DNA from: Linnemannia elongata | Taxonomy: Eukaryota; Mortierellomycota; Mortierellomycetes; Mortierellales; Mortierellaceae | Direction: 5' to 3' | NCBI GenBank assembly: GCA_036320915.1 | Contig: JAXBDG010000011.1 | Span: 1,510,501 to 1,574,500, forward strand | Length of the DNA stretch: 64,000 bases | Part shown: positions 1 through 10,745 of the stretch, piece after piece | Layout: each line of letters opens with the position of its first letter | Position numbering within the stretch: position 1 is the first letter of the stretch | Program-made: the position numbers and the translations under genes | The notes under the pieces: generated by a model | Told to the model about the DNA's origin: nothing | The model's input: the letters and a program-made list of their open reading frames with translations, nothing else | Databases searched by the model: none

Positions 1-581
1 CTGCGGTGAGTTCTATGATCACCAACAGCCTGCAGGGCAAAAACGTCGTCCAGGATATCACACTCCGAGGCATCAACCTGGGCTCTTGCAACGTTTTTAC
101 GGGCTTGACAATCTACCTCCCCGCAATCGTTTCGGACTCGTCCATGTCCGCCACAGACGTCAAGACCCACCTCTCCCCCCTGAGCGCAGACTTCTCCGTC
201 ACATATCCCAACAAGGGTCCCCTCCGCGTCGACATGGGTCCTATCCATATCCTTATCAAACAAGGACCCACCACTGATGTCATGGAAATCTACAACACCA
301 ACCCCACCCCTTCCTCCCCCATCCATATCAACAACTTTAGCCAAAATGGAGGGAACAACCAGATTCCGATGGTAGCCATGATGAAATTCAGTTTCTTTGA
401 ATTTTTTGGGGTCCTGGCGGGATTGATGAATCCGGGGGATCGGTTTCAGTTTGAGTTCTCGGTAAAGACAAGTGGTGGAAGTGGAGAGGAGGTTGGGTGG
501 TTGAGGGATGGGTTGAATGGGGTTTCGGATGTGGTTTGGGGAAGCTTTTTGCCAGGGATTGCCAAGAACCTTGTTTTCTGA
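1..581 (+). CDS. Hypothetical protein, 3' end (partial at window edge)
   Basis: The reading frame is open from the window edge to a TGA at 579-581, giving the last ~190 residues of a protein whose start lies outside. It has no low-complexity bias and reads like a folded, partly beta-rich domain with alternating hydrophobic residues (VDMGPIHILIKQG; MVAMMKFSFFEFFGVLAG). There is no clear membrane anchor or known motif. AATAAATAAG at ~601-611 is a plausible poly(A) signal. I do not recognise the family; fungal extracellular beta-sandwich repeats such as DUF3712-type proteins are a loose possibility only. Confidence 0.6.
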   Translation, partial: AVSSMITNSLQGKNVVQDITLRGINLGSCNVFTGLTIYLPAIVSDSSMSATDVKTHLSPLSADFSVTYPNKGPLRVDMGPIHILIKQGPTTDVMEIYNTNPTPSSPIHINNFSQNGGNNQIPMVAMMKFSFFEFFGVLAGLMNPGDRFQFEFSVKTSGGSGEEVGWLRDGLNGVSDVVWGSFLPGIAKNLVF

Positions 582-1008
582 TTGATACACAAAGAAACGA
601 AAATAAATAAGAAATGGTTGAAGGAATAATTAAGTAAATTGTTCACCTTTTTTAACTGTCAACCATGAATGTTTTAAGCTGTCAAACACTACCCACCACT
701 TCTTTGCTCTTTGTTCGTTCTGCATTTCTTGTCTTCATTCTCTGTTTAGCCCGATACTCCCTCGGCGACGTTCTTTCCTGCGTTTGTTATCGCCCGTGGC
801 CCTTCCTTATTATTCATTATCTTTGCGCATCTGTCATTTTTTTGTTTTTCGCCTTGCCTTGACTCATTCCACGGTGCGCACGCGAGCGGTCATCCTCTCT
901 CCAATGGTCATTCCGAAAAATTAATCTAGAACCTCAAAAACATGCTGAGAAAAATGGTGCAAGAAACCCCTACGGATTGGGATCAAATCTGCCAGCTGTA
1001 CCGTACAA

Positions 1009-1840
1009 TTGCAGATCAATGCACTTGCGTCGAGTCTCCACAATCCTTCCCCATTCAATCTGTTCTTTGGTCGTCCTTTCTATTGTCCTAGTGATCACAG
1101 TGGCTCGGAAGGTATTCAGTCTAATGACAAAGATCTTGAGACAAGACTACGATACCTTACTCAGTTGGTTTATCCAGCAATATCGGAAAAGAGCAAGGAA
1201 AGGCAAGAAAAAATGATGACCAGGTTTAACAAGGCATCCAAGCTTGCCGACTCTCCTAATGGCACCATGGCCATGGCAAGGGATGAACGCAGAGAAGGAA
1301 CAACGACTCCAAAGTTTGGAGGTCCTTTTATAGTTGGTGATATTGTGCCTTTCAACCAAAATGATGTAAAAAATTAACCACTAATCCAGCTGTGAGCGGG
1401 GTTTGCATGGCTGTGGAACAAAAATGTTGTCCTGAATAGTAGGCTAATCGGGGTTTAGTGGCCAAAACAAAACAGTTTATGTGAAATGCCTAATAGATAT
1501 TATAACAATTAAAATATCCTGCTTGAGGGCACAGGCTCACCACTTACACGTCGCTGTGCTCCGTCTCAGTTGGAGTATCGTGGACAACGCAGCTCAAACC
1601 CCCGCTGCTAGCGAAGAAAAGAATTCAGATTCAGGCGCTACATCAGAATTTTATGAGGCTGAAGCCATCCTTGATCATACACAAGGTAAAAAAATCCTCA
1701 TATTTACCACTAACATGTGCGTTGGAAATATTATGGTCCTGAACATAACACCTTTTGCGAACTTTGATGACGTTCGAATAGTGCGTACCCCTTGGCGTCA
1801 GCAGAAAAGGCAATTTGTTTCCTCTTCATGTCCTGGATAA
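1009..1840 (+). pseudogene. Ty3/chromovirus pol remnant (integrase C-terminus to chromodomain start), split by a MITE
   Basis: Residues encoded at about 1160-1335 (QEKMMTRFNKASKLADSP, then MARDERREGTTTPKFGGPF) match the pattern of the integrase C-terminal region of Ty3/gypsy elements (K-x-MxxRFNKxH... VMxRDxxRxxKxxPxxxGPF). At about 1640-1690 the peptide FYEAEAILDH is the typical first strand of a chromodomain. Between them, 1341-1496 is a separate short repeat that also occurs at 13336-13490, so the element was interrupted after insertion. No intact RT, RNase H or LTR pair is present. This is an inactive fragment. Confidence 0.6.
1341..1496. repeat. MITE-like element, copy 1 (~156 bp)
   Basis: Nearly identical to 13336-13490. 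Both ends are TATTG-like with imperfect inverted sub-terminal blocks (CCACTAATCC near the left end, GGGTTAGTGG near the right end). TA dinucleotides at the ends fit a Tc1/mariner-type target duplication. It lies inside a Ty3 pol fragment. It has no coding capacity. Confidence 0.6.
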
Positions 1841-3005
1841 TGTATCCAACAAAGGGCAAGACAGTAACAAAAACAAGGGCACGTTAAACAAAGAATAAGG
1901 CTGGCCACTGAAGGTACCATACCTGCTCATAGTTCTTCCTCGTCTCAGAATCAAGACTTACGAACATCGAAACGCAACAGAATCTGATTTATTTATTTTT
2001 TCAGCCCATTTCTCTCTATCTAACACCTTGTAAAGGTGTATTTTTTGGAGGGAGAGAGGAAGAAAACGTCTTATTTTCCATTCACAATTCATCCACACTC
2101 AACCACGAGGTTTTATCCGCATGGTCTTTCATCCTCGAGGTTTTGACCCATTGGTCCTTTTCCCTCTCATTGTGATTGTGTCAGTCTTAACACGCAATTT
2201 ACGTGGATTTTGCTCATTTTACAAAGTACCTCATTTTTGTCTTATTAACCTGGTCAATATTCTGGCCCGGGGTTGATGAAATAAAGGTTTGGTTTTTATT
2301 TGACGAAGAATTCTCTATATCATAAATTCATGTGGTCAACGACAGCTTTCTTTCTCGCCTTTCTCCTCTTAGTAAATTTTGACTTCCCTGGTCATTTTTT
2401 CAATGGTCTAAAGCATCCATTGAAAATCGCACGCCCATCTAGCCATGCATGCAACAGCCCTGTGTTACATTAACACTTATATCATAACACGGCTGTCCCG
2501 AGTCAGTTTTTTTGTCTCCATTGAAAAACTCTCACACCCACCTAACCATGCACGCAACAGCCTTTTGCTACATAATGATTTAGTTTTGACATTGCATGCG
2601 AATCTTGGTACGATCGGTCTCTTCTGGCAGATGACATCGCCCAAAGAAGTTAGGTAATTACCTTGAATGGTCTAAGTCACACACTCATATATATATATGT
2701 AACCCGCAATACTCTGAGTAGTTTTTTCCTCACTTAGTACCTCGAATAAGACTTTGTCAACACCTTGAAACCACCCTCTTGCCCTGCCTCTGTTACGCCC
2801 ACTCCTGCCTTTGTCCTGCCTTGTTCCGCCTTATCCTGTCTTTGCCTAGTGTTCGCCAGTCAGAACGAAAAGGTCAAATCCAGTCTATCCTGTCTGCCCC
2901 GTCGAGATTCGCGTCACTTTCAACCAAAACGTTTCGTTTCCAACATCCTCACTCAGCTGCTAAAACATCCCACTATATATCCGCAATTCACTGTTCTCTT
3001 TCCGA
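1841..3005. other. Intergenic region with degenerate repeats
   Basis: No supported gene. It contains an imperfect ~62-bp direct duplication (2413-2475 and 2513-2576, sharing CCATTGAAAA and CAACAGCC blocks), an (AT)n run at 2685-2698, and GAGGTTTT motifs at 2105-2150 that recur at 30850-30900 beside a chromovirus end and may be LTR debris. The last ~250 bp are C/T-rich and probably serve as the leader of the following small secreted protein gene. Confidence 0.45.
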
Positions 3006-3239
3006 ATGAGGCTCTTCAGCGCTACCACTATTATCGTGACCATTGCGATTCTTTTGGCCCTCAACACTGTCCAGGCCTGCGACTGTACGATTTATGATGA
3101 CTCAGGACCTTGTGAAAAGCCGTGCAATCGTGAGGATCCGGGGGATGTTTACTATAGTTGTTCAAGTTTAAAGTTATATTGTACTATGACTCGTTTGGAG
3201 GCTAAACGCGCTTGCGTGTTGAAATGTTTAACTGGCTAG
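3006..3239 (+). CDS. Small secreted cysteine-rich protein, 8 Cys (77 aa)
   Basis: The single-exon ORF starts at the first ATG after a C/T-rich leader. Residues 1-24 form a classic signal peptide (charged start, hydrophobic core IIVTIAILLAL, VQA cleavage site). The ~53-residue mature chain has eight cysteines in the pattern CxC, x8, C, x3, C, x11, C, x6, C, x10, C, x3, C, enough for four disulphides, and is acidic in its first half. A TATATAT at 2973-2980 lies very close to the ATG, and AATAAA follows 70 bp after the stop. Size, secretion and cysteine content are those of fungal small secreted proteins (effector-like, antimicrobial or cell-wall roles), but no named family is recognised and the function is unknown. 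The neighbourhood is repeat-rich and gene-poor. Confidence 0.75.
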   Translation: MRLFSATTIIVTIAILLALNTVQACDCTIYDDSGPCEKPCNREDPGDVYYSCSSLKLYCTMTRLEAKRACVLKCLTG

Positions 3240-3308
3240 TCTTTCGTTTATCTCTTGTAGTGGAGGAGCGGATCTCTAGGAGGGCGCTTCCTTTTTCCTG
3301 CTAATTGC

Positions 3309-3314
3309 AATAAA
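3309..3314 (+). terminator. Poly(A) signal AATAAA
   Basis: Exact AATAAA 70 bp after the stop of the small secreted protein gene. Confidence 0.6.
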
Positions 3315-4249
3315 ATCATAACTGGTCTACGTGAGAATGTGAAAGTGTTGCGGTGTAGGTTTATTTCAATATATACCGCTTTTTTTTATTCAATGAAGAT
3401 TACCATGTAGTAACAACCACACATTGGTAAAGAAGTCACTGTCTGAGTGGGTTGCATTTGGCATATTGTCCCCTCTGCAGTGAGAAATAAACGAGCCCAC
3501 TCCTTCTTCCCATTGACTACTCGACCACATATTTACATTCATACCCTTGACATTTCATAAGCCCACTTTATCGCGAACAACAAAAAAAAAATCCCACGGT
3601 CCAACAATTCAGTCAGATGCTGTAAGCCTTCTCTTTTAGAGTCATTTAAACTGCATAGCTTTTACCTAACAGCCCAACTTTGTTCCATAACTGAGCCTAT
3701 ATGCCAATCTCATCACTCCCTCCTTCTACCTATTACCCAGGTAGCTTGTGCAACAACTATAAAAGAATATTTCGTGGGTCCTTGGACTTGGAGAAAGGGT
3801 TTCATATGTGAAAAGCGGCGGTAAATGGCAAAGGAAGAGGGAGGGAAGGAGGTGGGGAAAAAGCGAAGAGGAATAGCTGGCTTGTGACAGCCAGGCGTTC
3901 ATAGCGATGTTGCTTTTTTGATCCTTCGATGTCGGCTCTTTCAATCTTTGATTCATTAAGATTCGAGGTCGCGTTGTTAATGCTTTGTTCACTAATGGTG
4001 AAAGTAGAGGGAATTGAAATGTAGGATAGAAAGAAAAGAAAGACTAAAAAGTCAAGGGTGCGCCAATAATTGGGCAAAGCAAGTGAACTTTCACTGATCA
4101 ATTGATTTTGCTTGTTCATCAGCAACAAAAAAACGACCCACGTTTTCTTACAGGGACTGTCAAGTGTTTTCTTACACAACCTGTAAGAGTACGCTTTTGA
4201 ATGTGTCATAGGTGAAAATCACCGCCAAAAGACACGTTAATCGTCCGAT
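3315..4249. other. Intergenic; contains one copy of a dispersed short repeat
   Basis: No supported gene. At 4074-4133 is a diverged copy of the repeat found at 10746-10821 and 18278-18337 (core CTGATCAATTGATTT followed by CAGCAACAAAA). Flanking sequence (GGTGAAAGTAGAGGGAATTGAA, 3998-4019) also resembles the 3' flank of the B-type genes. This may mark the former end of a lost B gene left of pair 1. Confidence 0.4.
4074..4133 (+). repeat. Short dispersed repeat, copy 1
   Basis: Matches 10746-10821 and 18278-18337 over ~58 bp ending in an oligo(A). See the other copies. Confidence 0.5.
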
Positions 4250-4738
4250 GTTCGTTGTTTACACTGATGTTAAGAGGAGACCCTAGGATATGTTCGAAAT
4301 TGGCACCGGGTTACTGGGAGAGGGTACCCCTGTAAATAGAATTAAGCGCAGTATGAGCACGGGATGCCCCTGAACCATTGCTATCCTTGGACATCCCTCT
4401 CGCTTATTTTTAACTGTTTGTTTGTGGCTGTTTTTGTTGTTGCTGTTGTTGGTTGGTCCTGATGCATATGGGAAGGAGAGGAGGAAGGTGCTGTCTATCT
4501 GATTTTGATTTTCCTGGTCATGGAGGGGATCTCGACCCTCCAAGGCAGCAGCCACTGTGGTCCAGGTCAGGTCGATAAAAATAAGCGAGAGGGATGTCCA
4601 AGGATAGCAATGGTTCAGGGGGTTCCCATGCTCATACTGCGCTTAATTATATTTACAGAGGCACCCTCTCCCAGGAACCCGGTGCCAGTTCGAACAAACC
4701 TCAGGGTCTCCTCCTAACATCAGTGTAAACAACGAACA
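4250..4738. repeat. Foldback element: 163-bp inverted arms, ~164-bp loop
   Basis: The left arm 4250-4412 and right arm 4577-4738 are reverse complements with scattered mismatches. Each begins GTTCGTTGTTTACACTGATG and ends CTCGCTTATTTTTA, read inward. The loop (4413-4576) is non-coding. This is a non-autonomous foldback/MITE-type structure able to form a long hairpin. Confidence 0.75.
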
Positions 4739-5152
4739 AGAAAACTTGGTTTGAAAATAAATTAATAGTGAGGCAGAAATACTGGAAAAGGTGCTGTGAG
4801 AAGATATCAAAGATAGGTTCTGAATTTGTCGGGGTGAAGTGAACGAAGTAAAGTTTAAAAAAAAGTGAGCCACCTTGCTGACCTTTATTTTTCTTTCTCT
4901 CGGTATCCTTCCACAATCAGAGTCCATCATAAAAGCACTAACGACAACCCTCTCTTTCTCTCTCTTTCCTTGTTATATGGGTTATGGCGCTGGAAAGCAT
5001 CACATCAAATGGTATCAAAGAGGCAAACGATGCAAATAAAAAAAAAAGGTAAGGGTTCAAATTCAGAACAAGGTGTGGCACATGCTGGCTAATTTATTTT
5101 ATTTGTTTGTGTTGTCTTGGTATAAATCGTAGGAATTGGAGGGAAAAATCAG

Positions 5153-7339
5153 TTACAAAAAAGGGCTTTGGATGCGAGTTGAGGATTGAGTAGATGGGAG
5201 AGAAGGAGGGAAGGAAGGTGCTTCTTGGCTGATATAGTTGGTGGAAGTGTGAAGAGGGGGCAGGACTCGCGTCGATGATGTGCCTGGGAGAGTTCCGTCA
5301 TTTACGTTAGGTCTTGGTGGGATAGGTGGAGAGTAGACATGACTGACTGGCTGAGATGAGAGAGATGTTGTTTCGGTGTGGTAAGAGGAGGTGGTGGTTC
5401 TGGAAAGGGCGGCAGGGTCGACAAGGGTGGCAGTAGAAGCAGGGAAAGCAGGGGAGACAAGTGAAGCAGGCATCATGGTTGGAGCGGATGCAAAAGGACC
5501 CGCGGAAAGTAAGAGCGGGCTCTGGGCGGGCATGTCCTGCAGGATCGGCGTTTGTCGCGTCGGTATCTGCTGCATTGGTGGTTGCTCCGTCGATCCATTT
5601 CCGATAACTACCATGCCATATTCTTGAGACGATAGACTTGATAGACTTGCTTGCTCGCCCAGATCAGGGATCACCTGGTGGCCTTCAAAGGCCAAGGGGT
5701 TGTGTGTGCAATCCATGAGCATTGGTGTATTATCGTCCTTTGCCTTGATTTCCTCGTAGATGACCTTGTAGAGAGACCCGTTATAGACAGCAGTGTATAA
5801 AATCTCAGAGGAAATCCAAAAAATAATACAGACCAAACTGGCGACAAGCAGGAAGATGAGAAGAGGGTCGGGGACCTCGAACGCATCCTTGGATTCGATG
5901 GTGTCATAAAGAATGTAGAGTTGTCCTATTTCCTTGTCCATGATGACATTGTGGCCGAGGGAAGCGAGGTATACTGTTGCATCGGCTGTAGCTTTGAGCA
6001 AGTGTGGTACTGAGTAAGTGTCCATGGAGTTCTCTGAGTCTGAAGGTATGTGGTAGATGGTGATCTCGTTTTTGTTGGTTATGTTGAGCTCCTTATCGAA
6101 GTAGTTAGTAGAAAACCGCTTGAAGGCAGCTGGCGTGATGGAGTCCCACGGCTGCGGCTTGGTTGTGATCGTTGTAACATGAATGTAGCTGCAGAGAAGG
6201 CCTACAGTGTTTGCGATGCTTGGCTTATTCGAGATTGAGATACACATCAAGAGATCAACGTTGGTTGACGCCGTTGTGAGAATGACTAGAGTTGAGTTGA
6301 CTAGGGTTGAGTTGTAGGTCGTAGTCATGAAGGTGTCATTGTTAATGACGGCGCGCATGGGCTGCATAAGAGGGAGGATGGATACGTCGTCCATGATCGA
6401 GGTCGTTACTTTGTCAAAGTCGTTCAGACGGTTGACAGCGAATTTGATGTATGTGGCTGTCATGACAAAAGTGTCGTCAGTATCATATTGGCACCTGGTA
6501 GCATATGTTTTGGGAGACGAAGTCACACCGTCTTTAGGAAAGGAAAGAAAATGTGCTGAGTGTGGGAGGTCACTTGAACACAATCTACCGTCGAATGCTG
6601 TGATTATTGGATCCAGCTCGATAGTTTGGTTGTGAGAGTCGGGGTACGAGAAAGGTGCGGTCACCATATGCACGCCCTCAGAGATCAGCCGATTAGTGGC
6701 ATTTTTGGCATCCCAGCCGTAAGTTTTCCCGTTCGGCAGCGTTACAAGCATGACCTTGCAGTTATCGTGAGGGGATGGATACAAAAGCGACGAGTTTTTG
6801 CTGCCGTCGCTAAGCACTACTCCAGTCTCCTCACAGGGAATCTCGTAGTCGTACTTGCGCGGTGCGTAGACAGTCTTGGGGAGGGGATTGGGATTGATTC
6901 TGGTGTTGTTGAGCAGCTGTACCAAGGTATCCTCCATACCGGCGTCTGCTTGCATGAGACTACTCCAGTCGGTCCAAGATAGGTCACTTTCTGGTGGAAA
7001 CTGTCCAGTGACGACAACAGCCGAGGTTGGGTCGGAGGCCATGTCCGTTCGGGAGACAAACGCGCCGAGGGAAATGGTGACGAACAATGTGAGGACGTTG
7101 GCGATGATCATAACGGCCATAATGATGCTGCTTTTCTTGGGCAGTTTTCGGAGAGAGTTCTTGAGGAGAGTAGTTGTTTCGTACAGTCCACCAATGCGAG
7201 ACCAACGGATGCTGTTGGCGTAGTGGTCGCTCGAGTACCGGACATAGAACGTGAGAACCGCGCCAATGGTGCCTGAGAGAATGATCTTGATGAAGGTGAT
7301 GGCGAGGGAGGAGACCCAGAAGGGCACGGAAAAGATCAT
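5153..7339 (-). CDS. A-type member of a paired membrane-protein family (A1, 728 aa)
   Basis: Single exon. The N-terminus (MIFSVPFWVSS) holds TM1 at ~5-28. A basic ~45-residue segment with SIRWSRIGG follows, then TM2 at ~73-95. Next is a ~400-residue ectodomain with many N-x-S/T sites (NNT, NAT, NST) and conserved cysteines, then TM3 at ~500-522. The tail of ~205 residues is rich in Ser, Pro and Thr. Glycosylation sites place the large domain outside the cell and the tail inside. It is paralogous to 18597-20303 (same type) and more distantly to the B-type proteins. Shared landmarks are SIRW, Y-x-P-x3-x-YE-x2-C, an RCQ/KCQ block, TKP[QR]P and LYxxYxxxE before TM3. It starts ~1.35 kb from the divergent B1 gene. 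The long tail is absent from A2, but the decayed A3 copy resembles A1. The family is not one I recognise; the function is unknown, and a cell-surface receptor or recognition role is only an inference. Confidence 0.8.
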   Translation of the reverse strand: MIFSVPFWVSSLAITFIKIILSGTIGAVLTFYVRYSSDHYANSIRWSRIGGLYETTTLLKNSLRKLPKKSSIIMAVMIIANVLTLFVTISLGAFVSRTDMASDPTSAVVVTGQFPPESDLSWTDWSSLMQADAGMEDTLVQLLNNTRINPNPLPKTVYAPRKYDYEIPCEETGVVLSDGSKNSSLLYPSPHDNCKVMLVTLPNGKTYGWDAKNATNRLISEGVHMVTAPFSYPDSHNQTIELDPIITAFDGRLCSSDLPHSAHFLSFPKDGVTSSPKTYATRCQYDTDDTFVMTATYIKFAVNRLNDFDKVTTSIMDDVSILPLMQPMRAVINNDTFMTTTYNSTLVNSTLVILTTASTNVDLLMCISISNKPSIANTVGLLCSYIHVTTITTKPQPWDSITPAAFKRFSTNYFDKELNITNKNEITIYHIPSDSENSMDTYSVPHLLKATADATVYLASLGHNVIMDKEIGQLYILYDTIESKDAFEVPDPLLIFLLVASLVCIIFWISSEILYTAVYNGSLYKVIYEEIKAKDDNTPMLMDCTHNPLAFEGHQVIPDLGEQASLSSLSSQEYGMVVIGNGSTEQPPMQQIPTRQTPILQDMPAQSPLLLSAGPFASAPTMMPASLVSPAFPASTATLVDPAALSRTTTSSYHTETTSLSSQPVSHVYSPPIPPRPNVNDGTLPGTSSTRVLPPLHTSTNYISQEAPSFPPSLPSTQSSTRIQSPFL

Positions 7340-8688
7340 GGTGGAAGAGGTAGTAGAGAGTCAGAAGAGTGGAAGAGTGACGAGAAAAATGAAAGAGAGG
7401 GGAGAGGTGTGGATTGAGAATGGTTCTTCTTCCAATGTCAATATTTGTACCCTTGCATTCTCTCATATTTCTCCGCTGCTCCGCCCTCACCATTCTCGCC
7501 TTCTTTTGAGAGCAATTGCTAAGGATTGGTGAAGTTATAACGAATAAGTAATAGCAGTCGAGCGCCACGATCGATTGCAGAAATAAAACTTTGCCAACGT
7601 AAGATGTACCTGTGTACCGAGCATCCCCTCGAAAATGTGAATGTGATCGAACCACACTGTCATTCTCCAGTTTTCCTCGACGTGCTCATGTACATCGCCC
7701 ACCGAAATTACTCTGCCATGTATAAAAATATGAAAAGATAGGGCATAGCGGGGTATGCACCAATGGCTGCAGCACATCCAGTTATGCTTGGCAATGAAAA
7801 ACTTTGGGATGAGTTCATATATGGTTGTTGTTGTAGGTGACAGCAGGAAAAAAACCATGCTGTCCTTACATGGCGGGGCAATTGTTAACTGTGAGCAGGT
7901 AGAATGTCGATGGTCGATTACACCATCCGTTGCACACGCATGTTGTTATTTTTGGATGTTGAAGGAAGGAGTAATCTACATAAGCGTAAATGAGGGGGAC
8001 AAAGCGTGCCATGCATGCAATGTTCAATGGTCAATCAAACGTGCATGCGCCGCAATGACAGGTAAAATTTTGCATCAACAAAAACATATATCCTACAGAC
8101 AACAAATAAACAGCCAAACAAATAAAACAACAATCAGACAAACAAACAAACAAACAAACAAACAAACAAACAAACAAACAAACAAACAAACAAACAAACA
8201 AACAAATGAACAAACGAGAAATAAAAAACAAATATAAAAAAACAAATAGGAAAATGATTTACTTGCGGCTGATTTTTTTTCTGTCAGCATTCTAAGCCAA
8301 TTCCAACAAAGAACGGTGCATGCTCACCTTTGCCCTTTTCATTTCGAGTCTTTTCGCGTGATAGAAAGAGACATCTGACATTGAACTAATTTTCATTTGC
8401 GTTGATGTGGCAAAAAGTGCTCACAACTTTCAATTCAGCGTGTCTTCGTTCGCCATGTGTACTTACATCTGACGTGCTTCTCCGGTGTCTTTTATGACTT
8501 CGCCATTATTTCTGCCTTAACGCTGTTCCAGGTTCTTTAACTCTTTTTTCTCGCACTTTTTCGTTCTCGTTTTCATCAAACACTCTTAGTCCATCATCAA
8601 AACACTTATTCTCTTCTACCCGTCTTCTCATTGTTCTTCAGCTCGTCTCGTTCTATCCTTCCATTCCTCCATCACTCGTTGTCCAGCT
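7340..8688. other. Divergent intergenic region between A1 and B1, with (CAAA)n microsatellite
   Basis: No supported gene. It presumably contains both promoters of the divergent pair. A (CAAA)n tract runs at about 8129-8206. From ~8281 onward the sequence matches the upstream region of the B pseudogene (~15796 onward), marking the left edge of a segmental duplication. Confidence 0.5.
8129..8206. repeat. (CAAA)n microsatellite
   Basis: About 19 near-perfect CAAA units. They create spurious open frames on both strands. Confidence 0.9.
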
Positions 8689-10419
8689 ATGTTCCTTTCA
8701 TGGTCATTCTTCGAATTGAACTTTTTCTTCCTCGTCCTGGACATATTGGTGGCTGCATCCTTCATGGCCGGTCTTGTCCATGTATCCCGACGAACCCTAC
8801 ACCACACCCACAGCATTCGATTGATCAAACAGGCTGGTATCCTTGAGATGGGCAAGGCGCTGCGGTACTCTCCAATAAACCGACCCTGGTTTGACTTGTT
8901 GGCAACATTAATCGGAGGCTTCATGTTGATGGGCATCCTTGTCAGCGTCAAAATATTTGGTGTCAGCCCCTCTACTGGCGAGAGAGGCCTTTTACGTGAT
9001 GTGGTGGGGTCGAGGCAGTATACCGAAGTGGACGCCGGGTTAACTACACTCCCGACCTGGTCCATTCCCGTCAGCTACAGCACCAGTGTGGAGGATGCAT
9101 TAGCGAGAGCTCTGAACAGTACCACTGCCATCCCGCGAGTTGACCCGAAAAAACGCTATCGTCCACGTCTTTCCGAGTACGAGCCTGCCTGCAATCAATT
9201 GGATTTCAAATTATCTGCCATCTTCGTTAACAATTCTCTCCTTCTCCCCAACGCTGGCTGTGCGACTCTCACCATTTTCCCGCCGCCTTCAATGGATACC
9301 AACTTGACAGGATCGTACATTGTTCAGGAGTCCAAAAGTCGAGCGAAGATGGTCATACCAGGGACTAACGGTATAAAGGACATACCATATGGTGTTGTTG
9401 CGGAGACCGCTCTAATAGTCCGAGTGAAAGTAAGCGATCAGGACTACTGCGTCACTCAGGACAAATTTCCCGGACTTATATTTGCAACAAGGAATGGCCT
9501 CTCCTCCCCTCCATCGACTGTGGTGACCAAGTGCCAGCTCCACTCGGGTGAAATGGTCAGTCTTGCCGCCTCAGGCATTCACTTCTCTGTACCAGAGCCC
9601 AAGAAATTTCATGATATTGCCACGTCCCTCTTCGGTACCCAGGACGAACTCGTGACGAGCATGGAAGCCTCTGTCAACGACGGCACCCTAATCATTCAAG
9701 CAGAAGATCGTTCTGCGCAAGTCCTTGTCATGGAAGTGAAAGTCATGGGCACCGAGGTCTCGGCTCTCATGTGTGTCGGCAGCAAACTGGACGGCGTGCC
9801 TCGCATTGTATGTGTTTATGGGGTCGCACACAGCACAATCACCAAGCCTCGACCCTCGAACCCAGACATCACTAAACTGTTTCCTGAGAACAGAAACTCG
9901 TCTGTTAACCCATTGGCCTCTGTCATGATGAGCCTTTCCCACCTCCCAACCGTTACAGTCGGAATGGAAAAACCAAAATTTGCGATCCCCAAGATTCTCA
10001 ACTCTTCTTCGATAGCGGCCGACTACTTTGCATCTCTCGGCCAGAATTATATTCTCGACTGGGAGAGTTCCATGCTCTACGTCGCGTACGACACGATCGA
10101 GGTCATCAAAGGCTACGAGATCCCGGCTGGGCTGTTCTACTTGCTGATCGGAGTTATGGTCGTCTGTTTTCTCTTTTGCGCCGCAACTGAGTATCGGGTC
10201 GAGGATCAATACAAACGGTCGCTGTACTGGCAGGTCGCTCAGTCGTTGGCTACTTCTCAAGACAAACTCTCACCTCAACTGCATCGTTTTGATACGAAGC
10301 AACTCGAGTTTGATGACCGACGGATCGTATCCACCAAGCTGCCTCGGATGTCAAAGGAGACACCAATCTATCAGCAACCAGTTCCTGACTCGCAGGATCC
10401 GCTGTTGACAGACAAGTGA
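8689..10419 (+). CDS. B-type member of the paired membrane-protein family (B1, 576 aa)
   Basis: Single exon; the start is fixed by the conserved ATG-TTC-CT context shared by all three B copies. TM1 is at ~5-28 (FFELNFFFLVLDILVAA), then a basic loop with SIRLIKQAG, then TM2 at ~69-90. The ~390-residue ectodomain has NNS, NLT and NSS glycosylation sites and about ten cysteines. TM3 follows EIPAG (~485-507), then a ~70-residue cytoplasmic tail with the block LHRFDTKQLEFDDRRIVS, also kept in B2 and in the decayed B3. It diverges from A1, with which it shares topology and ectodomain landmarks (KCQ, MCVGS...VCVYG, TKPRP, LYVAYDTIE). A poly(A) signal lies at 10465. Function unknown; paired expression with A1 is plausible from the head-to-head layout. 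Confidence 0.8.
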   Translation: MFLSWSFFELNFFFLVLDILVAASFMAGLVHVSRRTLHHTHSIRLIKQAGILEMGKALRYSPINRPWFDLLATLIGGFMLMGILVSVKIFGVSPSTGERGLLRDVVGSRQYTEVDAGLTTLPTWSIPVSYSTSVEDALARALNSTTAIPRVDPKKRYRPRLSEYEPACNQLDFKLSAIFVNNSLLLPNAGCATLTIFPPPSMDTNLTGSYIVQESKSRAKMVIPGTNGIKDIPYGVVAETALIVRVKVSDQDYCVTQDKFPGLIFATRNGLSSPPSTVVTKCQLHSGEMVSLAASGIHFSVPEPKKFHDIATSLFGTQDELVTSMEASVNDGTLIIQAEDRSAQVLVMEVKVMGTEVSALMCVGSKLDGVPRIVCVYGVAHSTITKPRPSNPDITKLFPENRNSSVNPLASVMMSLSHLPTVTVGMEKPKFAIPKILNSSSIAADYFASLGQNYILDWESSMLYVAYDTIEVIKGYEIPAGLFYLLIGVMVVCFLFCAATEYRVEDQYKRSLYWQVAQSLATSQDKLSPQLHRFDTKQLEFDDRRIVSTKLPRMSKETPIYQQPVPDSQDPLLTDK

Positions 10420-10464
10420 GCTGTCTTTTTACATGTCCACTATTTGTTCTATCATTCGCAAACA

Positions 10465-10470
10465 AATAAA
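10465..10470 (+). terminator. Poly(A) signal of B1
   Basis: AATAAA 46 bp after the stop. The same signal and context is retained behind the B pseudogene at 17998-18003. Confidence 0.6.
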
Positions 10471-10745
10471 GTTCAAGAGAAGAAACCAAGTGTAGCCTAT
10501 GGTTGCGCGGGTGTTTTTTCCATTTTATTTCATGTCCTTTTTTGATTCTCACTCAGTACAGGCTTCACCTCTCCCTTTTTTTTTCTTCATCTAGCAAAGA
10601 GACCATTATGAGAGGCACAAGTACAAGGCAACAAACCATAGTCTCCCAACGACGTAGTTGAACGTCACAACACCAAGACTGGGTGTAAAGTAGAGGGGGG
10701 TGAATTAAGACATTAAAGGCTAAAAAAAAAAAAGTTGGCGCGTCT

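Noticed and set aside
5005..5065. tRNA-like or primer-binding-like words (TGGTATCAAAG, GGGTTCAAATTC)
   Set aside because: No cloverleaf can be drawn and no LTR lies upstream; the match is short.
8031..8290. Open frames across the (CAAA)n tract
   Set aside because: They are pure microsatellite translation.
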